DNA of 10,782 nucleotides from Candidatus Parepulonipiscium sp. PG-Nun2H_MBin03. GTDB taxonomy: Bacteria > Bacillota > Clostridia > Lachnospirales > Cellulosilyticaceae. Positions 7,244 to 10,782 of this stretch are shown in pieces. The DNA is taken from assembly GCA_001995005.1 (NCBI GenBank), contig MDJN01000183.1:1-10782 (forward strand), written 5' to 3'. How positions within the stretch are numbered: position 1 is the stretch's first letter; each line of letters begins with the position of its first letter. Both the position numbers and the translations under genes were made by a program. The notes under the pieces are model-generated. The model was not told the DNA's origin. It worked only from the letters and a program-made list of their open reading frames with translations, and did no database searches.

Positions 7244-8197
7244 ATGAAAATAGTAGCAATAGGAGGAGGAACTGGACTATCAACAATGTTAAAAGGTATT
7301 AAAAAATACACATCTAACATAACAGCAATAGTAAATGTATCTGATAATGGGGGACATTCTGGAATAGTAAGATCTGAGATGAATATATCCCCTACAGGAG
7401 ACATAAGAAATTGCATAGTAGGGCTTGCAAATACTGAGCAGATAATGAAAGATTTATTGCAATATAGATTTAGTGAAGGGTCGTTAAAAGACCACAACTT
7501 TGGAAATATCTTATTAGTAGCACTTACAAAGATGACTGGAAGTTTTGAAAATGCTATACAAGTTACTAGTAAAGTTTTGGCAATAACAGGAAAAGTGCTC
7601 CCTGTTACTCTAGAAGATGTAGATTTATATGCCACTTTTAGTGATGGTAAAGAGGTCATAGGTGAAGTAGAAATAGTAAAGTATGGAAAAGAAAATGAAG
7701 CATTAATAAAAAATATAGTACTAAAGCCTGATAATCCTGAGCCTACTAAAGAAGTATTAGAGGCGATAAGAGATGCAGAAATTATAATTTTAGGACCTGG
7801 GAGTTTATATACAAGTATTATTTCAAATTTACTAGTACCAAAAGTGGCAGATGCAATAGTAAAAAGTAGTGCAAAAAAAATGTATGTTTCAAATATTATG
7901 AGTCAACCAGGTGAAACAACAAATTTTACTATAGAAGATCATATTAGAGAGATCGAAAACTATTTAGGAAAAAATGTAATAGATATAGCGATAATTTGTA
8001 ATACTAAAATAAAGAAAAAGTATATAGAAAAATATGCTGAAGAAGGAGCACATGTACTAAAACTAAATAAGCGGGATGAAATTTGGAAAAGGATACAAAA
8101 AGTAGAGGTAGATATAGCTAAAATCGACGATAAAAATTCACATATTAGGCACAATGAATTAAAGCTTGCTAACTGTATATTTGAAAACGGAGGATAA
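7244..8197 (+). CDS. yvcK: YvcK/CofD-like gluconeogenesis and morphogenesis factor
   Basis: This 317-residue protein has the same length as B. subtilis YvcK. It starts with the Rossmann-like GGGTGLSTMLKGI (about 8-20), then a PTGDIRNCIVGLANTE segment, QYRF, GNILLVALTKMTGSFENA, ITGKVLPVT, and LGPGSLYTSIISNLLVPK followed by MSQPGET. YvcK binds UDP-sugars, is needed for growth and normal shape on gluconeogenic carbon sources, and influences penicillin-binding protein localisation in B. subtilis. One conserved segment is altered: the usual ADDGG(S/G)SG..R reads SDNGGHSGIVR here, so the second Asp is Asn. ATG 7244 is preceded by AGGGG (7230-7234) inside the end of rapZ. It ends one base before whiA. 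The QYRF and NTEQ segments resemble Lachnospiraceae versions. Confidence 0.94.
   Translation: MKIVAIGGGTGLSTMLKGIKKYTSNITAIVNVSDNGGHSGIVRSEMNISPTGDIRNCIVGLANTEQIMKDLLQYRFSEGSLKDHNFGNILLVALTKMTGSFENAIQVTSKVLAITGKVLPVTLEDVDLYATFSDGKEVIGEVEIVKYGKENEALIKNIVLKPDNPEPTKEVLEAIRDAEIIILGPGSLYTSIISNLLVPKVADAIVKSSAKKMYVSNIMSQPGETTNFTIEDHIREIENYLGKNVIDIAIICNTKIKKKYIEKYAEEGAHVLKLNKRDEIWKRIQKVEVDIAKIDDKNSHIRHNELKLANCIFENGG
8189..8193 (+). promoter_or_regulatory. Ribosome binding site fixing the start of whiA
   Basis: GGAGG at 8189-8193 lies five bases before ATG 8199, at the end of yvcK. It rules against the longer reading from TTG 8166 in the same frame, because MSFSSKIKREL is the normal WhiA N-terminus. 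Confidence 0.75.
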
Positions 8198-8198
8198 A

Positions 8199-9104
8199 AT
8201 GTCATTTTCATCCAAAATAAAACGTGAATTAATTGAAAATAATAATGATATATTGTACGAATTATTAGGATATATGTTATTATCTAGCACTGTTAAAGAA
8301 GATATGATATATATTTATATAGAAAAAAAAGAAATATATATTAAATATTTGGATACCTTAGATAAAATATTGCCTAATTCTGTACGAGCCGAGCACCCAC
8401 ACAATAGTAAGCGAAAAATATTTACAATAATTATTGAGCATGCTACAATATTTTTTAATAACTTATTGCAAACTGATAAACAAAGTTTAATGTTAAAAAA
8501 AGAAATTTTATTTAGCTTAAATTTGACTAGAGCATATGTTAGAGGACTATTTTTAGGAGGTGGTTCGCTTAGTGATCCCAAAAAAGCATATCATTTAGAA
8601 TTTGTGGTATCTACAAAAGAAATAGCCGAATATACACAAGATATTTTAGCTAGGATAGAAATCAATACTAAGGTAATAATACGGCGACACAAGTATGTGG
8701 TATACTTAAAGGAGAGTTCGCAAATTGTGGATCTACTTAATATAATGGGTGCACATGTGGCACTGATGGAATTTGAAAATATCAGAATTGTAAAAGAAGT
8801 AAGAAATAACGTAAATAGAAAAGTTAACTGTGAATTAGCTAATTTAACAAAGACTGTTTCGGCAGCAGTTAGCCAAGTTGACGATATAATATACTTAGAT
8901 AGAAGTATAGGACTAGATTCACTTCCAAGAAATTTAGAAGAAATTGCTAGAATAAGACTGCTATATAAAGATGCTACTCTTAATGAAATCGGACAAAAAT
9001 TAACTCCAGTAGTTTCTAAATCGGCAGTATGTCACAGATTTAAAAAAATAAGTAATATAGCAGAAAAGCTACGGTTAAAACAAGGAGGATTTAAAGATGA
9101 TTAA
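8199..9104 (+). CDS. whiA: WhiA-family DNA-binding regulator
   Basis: WhiA proteins combine a degenerate LAGLIDADG homing-endonuclease fold with a C-terminal helix-turn-helix. They control sporulation genes in Streptomyces and influence cell division and chromosome segregation in B. subtilis. This 301-residue copy starts MSFSSKIKREL. It has ARAYVRGLFLGGGSLSDPKKAYHLEF from about residue 112, the strongly conserved VRNNVNRKVNCELANLTKTV segment, then GLDSLP, EEIARIRLLYKDATLNEIG and SKSAVCHRFKKISNIAEKL, which forms the HTH. The LAGLIDADG catalytic acids are replaced (LGGGS), as is normal for a non-nuclease WhiA. The first 100 residues are divergent and slightly short against the usual 310-325-residue proteins; the adjacent cysteine pair I would expect near residue 20 is not there. 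The gene overlaps the HPr gene by 8 bp, so the two are translationally linked. Confidence 0.94.
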   Translation: MSFSSKIKRELIENNNDILYELLGYMLLSSTVKEDMIYIYIEKKEIYIKYLDTLDKILPNSVRAEHPHNSKRKIFTIIIEHATIFFNNLLQTDKQSLMLKKEILFSLNLTRAYVRGLFLGGGSLSDPKKAYHLEFVVSTKEIAEYTQDILARIEINTKVIIRRHKYVVYLKESSQIVDLLNIMGAHVALMEFENIRIVKEVRNNVNRKVNCELANLTKTVSAAVSQVDDIIYLDRSIGLDSLPRNLEEIARIRLLYKDATLNEIGQKLTPVVSKSAVCHRFKKISNIAEKLRLKQGGFKDD

Positions 9105-9372
9105 TAGTATTGTAACACTTAAATTTAAGAATGGGTTAGAAGCTAGACCCACCGCACTTTTTGTACAATTAGCTAGCAAATTTGAGAGTGAAATATTTAT
9201 TAAACTAGTAGATAAAAAAATCAACGCCAAGAGTATAATGGGAATGATGAGTTTAGGAACTATAAAAGGGGAAACAGTAGAATTAATTGTGAATGGAATA
9301 GATGAATTGGATGCAACTGATGCTATATGCGAGTTTTTATCAAAAGAAGAAGCTGTACTAATTAATGGTTAA
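9097..9372 (+). CDS. HPr/Crh-family protein lacking the phosphorylatable His15
   Basis: This 91-residue protein has the full HPr fold signature: GLEARPTALFVQLASKFESEI (13-33) and NAKSIMGMMSLG (43-54). In PTS HPr, His15 within GLHARP takes the phosphate from enzyme I. Here residue 15 is Glu, so the protein cannot act as a PTS phosphocarrier by the usual route. Ser46, the HPr kinase site, and the surrounding KSIMG are intact. This recalls B. subtilis Crh, which has Gln15 and Ser46, acts only in CcpA-dependent catabolite regulation and is encoded in the same place behind yvcK-whiA; Crh has also been linked to YvcK function. A Crh-like regulatory role is therefore inferred, with Glu instead of Gln. 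Start ATG 9097 follows AAGGAGG (9082-9088) inside whiA. A hairpin follows the stop codon closely. hprK itself is not in the window. Confidence 0.92.
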   Translation: MINSIVTLKFKNGLEARPTALFVQLASKFESEIFIKLVDKKINAKSIMGMMSLGTIKGETVELIVNGIDELDATDAICEFLSKEEAVLING

Positions 9373-9375
9373 AAA

Positions 9376-9400
9376 TAAAGGCAAGAGTTTCTTGCCTTTA
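9376..9400 (+). terminator. Intergenic hairpin after the HPr gene (weak terminator or attenuator)
   Basis: TAAAGGCAAG (9376-9385) pairs perfectly with CTTGCCTTTA (9391-9400) around AGTTT, a 10-bp stem extendable by one A-T pair. There is no T-run beyond the stem; the only T residues are the stem's own TTTA end. It therefore looks like an incomplete terminator or an RNA processing or stability hairpin. It lies between the HPr stop codon and the Shine-Dalgarno sequence of the next gene. Confidence 0.6.
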
Positions 9401-9417
9401 ACTAAAGGAGGAAAGAA

Positions 9418-10776
9418 ATGAGATTATTAATTTTCGTTTTTACTTTATTTTTAAGTACTAATATTTTCGCAAACACACTAGATGTAATTAGGGTTGGTGT
9501 GGTATCAGTATATAAGGACGCTACAAATATTACTATTAGAAGTGATGAAAATATAAAAATAGGGTATTTGCAAGACAACAACTTTATAGAATTAGCTAGA
9601 CTAGATGACAATTTGATAAATATAAGCTTAGTGCAACAACAATACTATACTGATAATAACAGTTATGCAACATATAATGCAGCTTTAAATGCAGCTAATT
9701 TAACTAATGGAAAAGTAGCTTATATATCACCTGATAATTTTTTAGTATATTACACAGAAATAAACAGTTCGGCAGTATATCCACTAGATACTTATATAGA
9801 AATTTCAGATAGCCAAAATAAAGTAATTTTAATAGCAAATTATAATCAAATTCCGCTTGTATTTGAAGGAACAGATAATGACTACGCTTTTCCTGTGATG
9901 AGTGCAGGAGAAAATAAGTATAGAGGTGTTTTGGAAGTAGTACAAAATGATAATGGATTAACGCTAGTAAATACAGTAGGTATAGAAGAATATTTATTTG
10001 GAGTTGTGCCATATGAAGTAAGTGCATATTGGCCAACGGAGGCTTTGAAGGCACAGGCTGTAGTAGCTAGAAGTGTGGCTAATTTTCAATCAAGCAGGTA
10101 TTTGGCTTATGGTTACAATATTGTTGATACTACTTATGCACAAGTATATAAAGGTGTTGTAGGCGAGGATATAAGAACAACTACGGCTGTGTTAGAAACG
10201 ATAGGAGAAGTTGTTATATATAATGATAAAATTGCTGAAACACTTTATTTTGCGGCAAGCGGGGGATATACGGCAAATGCAGAAGACGTTTGGGGCAATG
10301 CAGTACCTTATCTAGTGGCAGTACCTGATATATATGAAACTTCTCCTACGGTTGGTGAGTGGCAGCAAGATATATCATTTCAGGAATTAGAGAGTGTATT
10401 AGAAGAATTTAACATAGGAAACCTTAAGCAAGTTAAAATAGTACAAATAAGTGATAATGGTAGAGTGACAGAGCTACAGTTTGTAGGAGATAGCGGGCAA
10501 CATTCAGTTTATAATGAGGCAACACGTACTTTTTTTAGCAGATTAGAAAGTGGTTCTTTAAAAAGTCAGCTGTATACTTTTGGAGAAAGTAGTCAACAAT
10601 TTACATATGATAATACGATAGATGTACAATCTAGTAGTGATAAAGAGGAAATGCCTATGCAACAAATATTTATCTTAGGAATTGTAGATAAAGATTTAAG
10701 TGTTATAGAAGGCGATGAACAAAAAAATATTATAGAGTCAACTGATGCAGAAGATGCGGAACAATTGACTATATAA
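9418..10776 (+). CDS. Secreted SpoIID/LytB-domain protein, putative peptidoglycan lytic enzyme
   Basis: This 452-residue protein has a signal peptide: a hydrophobic run over residues 2-17 ending NIFA, with likely cleavage after Ala18 and no lipobox Cys. After a divergent N-terminal region (a stretch near 78-115 vaguely recalls a SPOR repeat) comes the SpoIID domain, about 165-310. It has VGIEEYLFGVVPYEV with Glu200 at the position of the catalytic glutamate, YWPTEALKAQAVVARS, DTTYAQVYKG, SGGYTANAEDVWG (281-293) and VPYLVAVPDIYE. A second conserved piece (GRVTELQFVG, about 350-380) follows, then an acidic Ser/Glu/Asp-rich tail from about 395. SpoIID is a lytic transglycosylase acting on stem-peptide-free glycan during spore engulfment; LytB-type paralogues act in vegetative cells. 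Which applies here is open: no other sporulation gene is nearby. There is no cysteine and only one histidine. AAAGGAGG at 9404-9411 gives a strong start. Confidence 0.88.
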   Translation: MRLLIFVFTLFLSTNIFANTLDVIRVGVVSVYKDATNITIRSDENIKIGYLQDNNFIELARLDDNLINISLVQQQYYTDNNSYATYNAALNAANLTNGKVAYISPDNFLVYYTEINSSAVYPLDTYIEISDSQNKVILIANYNQIPLVFEGTDNDYAFPVMSAGENKYRGVLEVVQNDNGLTLVNTVGIEEYLFGVVPYEVSAYWPTEALKAQAVVARSVANFQSSRYLAYGYNIVDTTYAQVYKGVVGEDIRTTTAVLETIGEVVIYNDKIAETLYFAASGGYTANAEDVWGNAVPYLVAVPDIYETSPTVGEWQQDISFQELESVLEEFNIGNLKQVKIVQISDNGRVTELQFVGDSGQHSVYNEATRTFFSRLESGSLKSQLYTFGESSQQFTYDNTIDVQSSSDKEEMPMQQIFILGIVDKDLSVIEGDEQKNIIESTDAEDAEQLTI

Positions 10777-10782
10777 TATTTT

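Noticed and set aside
7189..7659. 156-codon open frame on the minus strand
   Set aside because: It lies antisense to yvcK, a strongly conserved coding sequence; the translation resembles no family I know and has no ribosome site. It is a shadow of codon bias.
9704..10054. 116-codon minus-strand frame rich in Leu and Tyr, resembling a membrane peptide
   Set aside because: It is antisense to the SpoIID-like gene. The hydrophobic look is explained by the reverse complement of AT-rich codons; no start signal is evident.

Overview
The window is about 10.8 kb of AT-rich DNA (roughly one third G+C by eye) from a Gram-positive Firmicute, and every gene lies on the + strand. The best guess is a clostridium of the order Lachnospirales. 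Reasons: the topoisomerase subunit B and YvcK sequences read like the Lachnospiraceae forms of those families, the Shine-Dalgarno sequences are strong (AGGAGG, AGGTGA), and the low-GC Gram-positive cluster murB-rapZ-yvcK-whiA-HPr is present. This placement rests on family memory, not on a search.

Layout. Positions 1-500 hold the 3' part of a cyclophilin-type peptidyl-prolyl isomerase gene whose start lies outside the window. From 613 to 4868 there is a compact operon: a ParE/GyrB-type ATPase subunit, a ParC-type subunit A without a recognisable GyrA box, and a 70-residue DUF896 (YnzC-like) protein that starts inside the end of parC. A separately promoted gene (4970-5308) encodes a single DsrE domain like the C-terminal half of YedF. 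A strong hairpin terminator follows it at about 5315-5355.

From 5380 a good sigma-A promoter leads into the main conserved cluster: murB (peptidoglycan precursor synthesis), rapZ/yvcJ (P-loop protein), yvcK (CofD-like morphogenesis and gluconeogenesis factor), whiA (DNA-binding regulator) and an HPr-family protein. Gaps are 1-12 bp, or overlaps, so the five genes are probably cotranscribed and link cell-wall synthesis, carbon-flux control and cell division. A hairpin (9376-9400) then separates the HPr gene from a secreted SpoIID/LytB-domain protein (9418-10776).

The window is mostly conserved housekeeping sequence, and I do not see a defence, mobile, CRISPR or biosynthetic system. The points worth a second look are active-site changes in recognisable families. 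The cyclophilin lacks its catalytic Arg and a key Gln. The HPr protein has Glu where the phosphorylatable His15 should be but keeps Ser46. The SpoIID-like protein has no cysteine and only one histidine. The YvcK nucleotide-site motif is altered, and the YedF-like protein lacks its TusA half. A possible two-state RNA hairpin sits directly before the SpoIID-like start. No stretch longer than about 150 bases lacks a gene.
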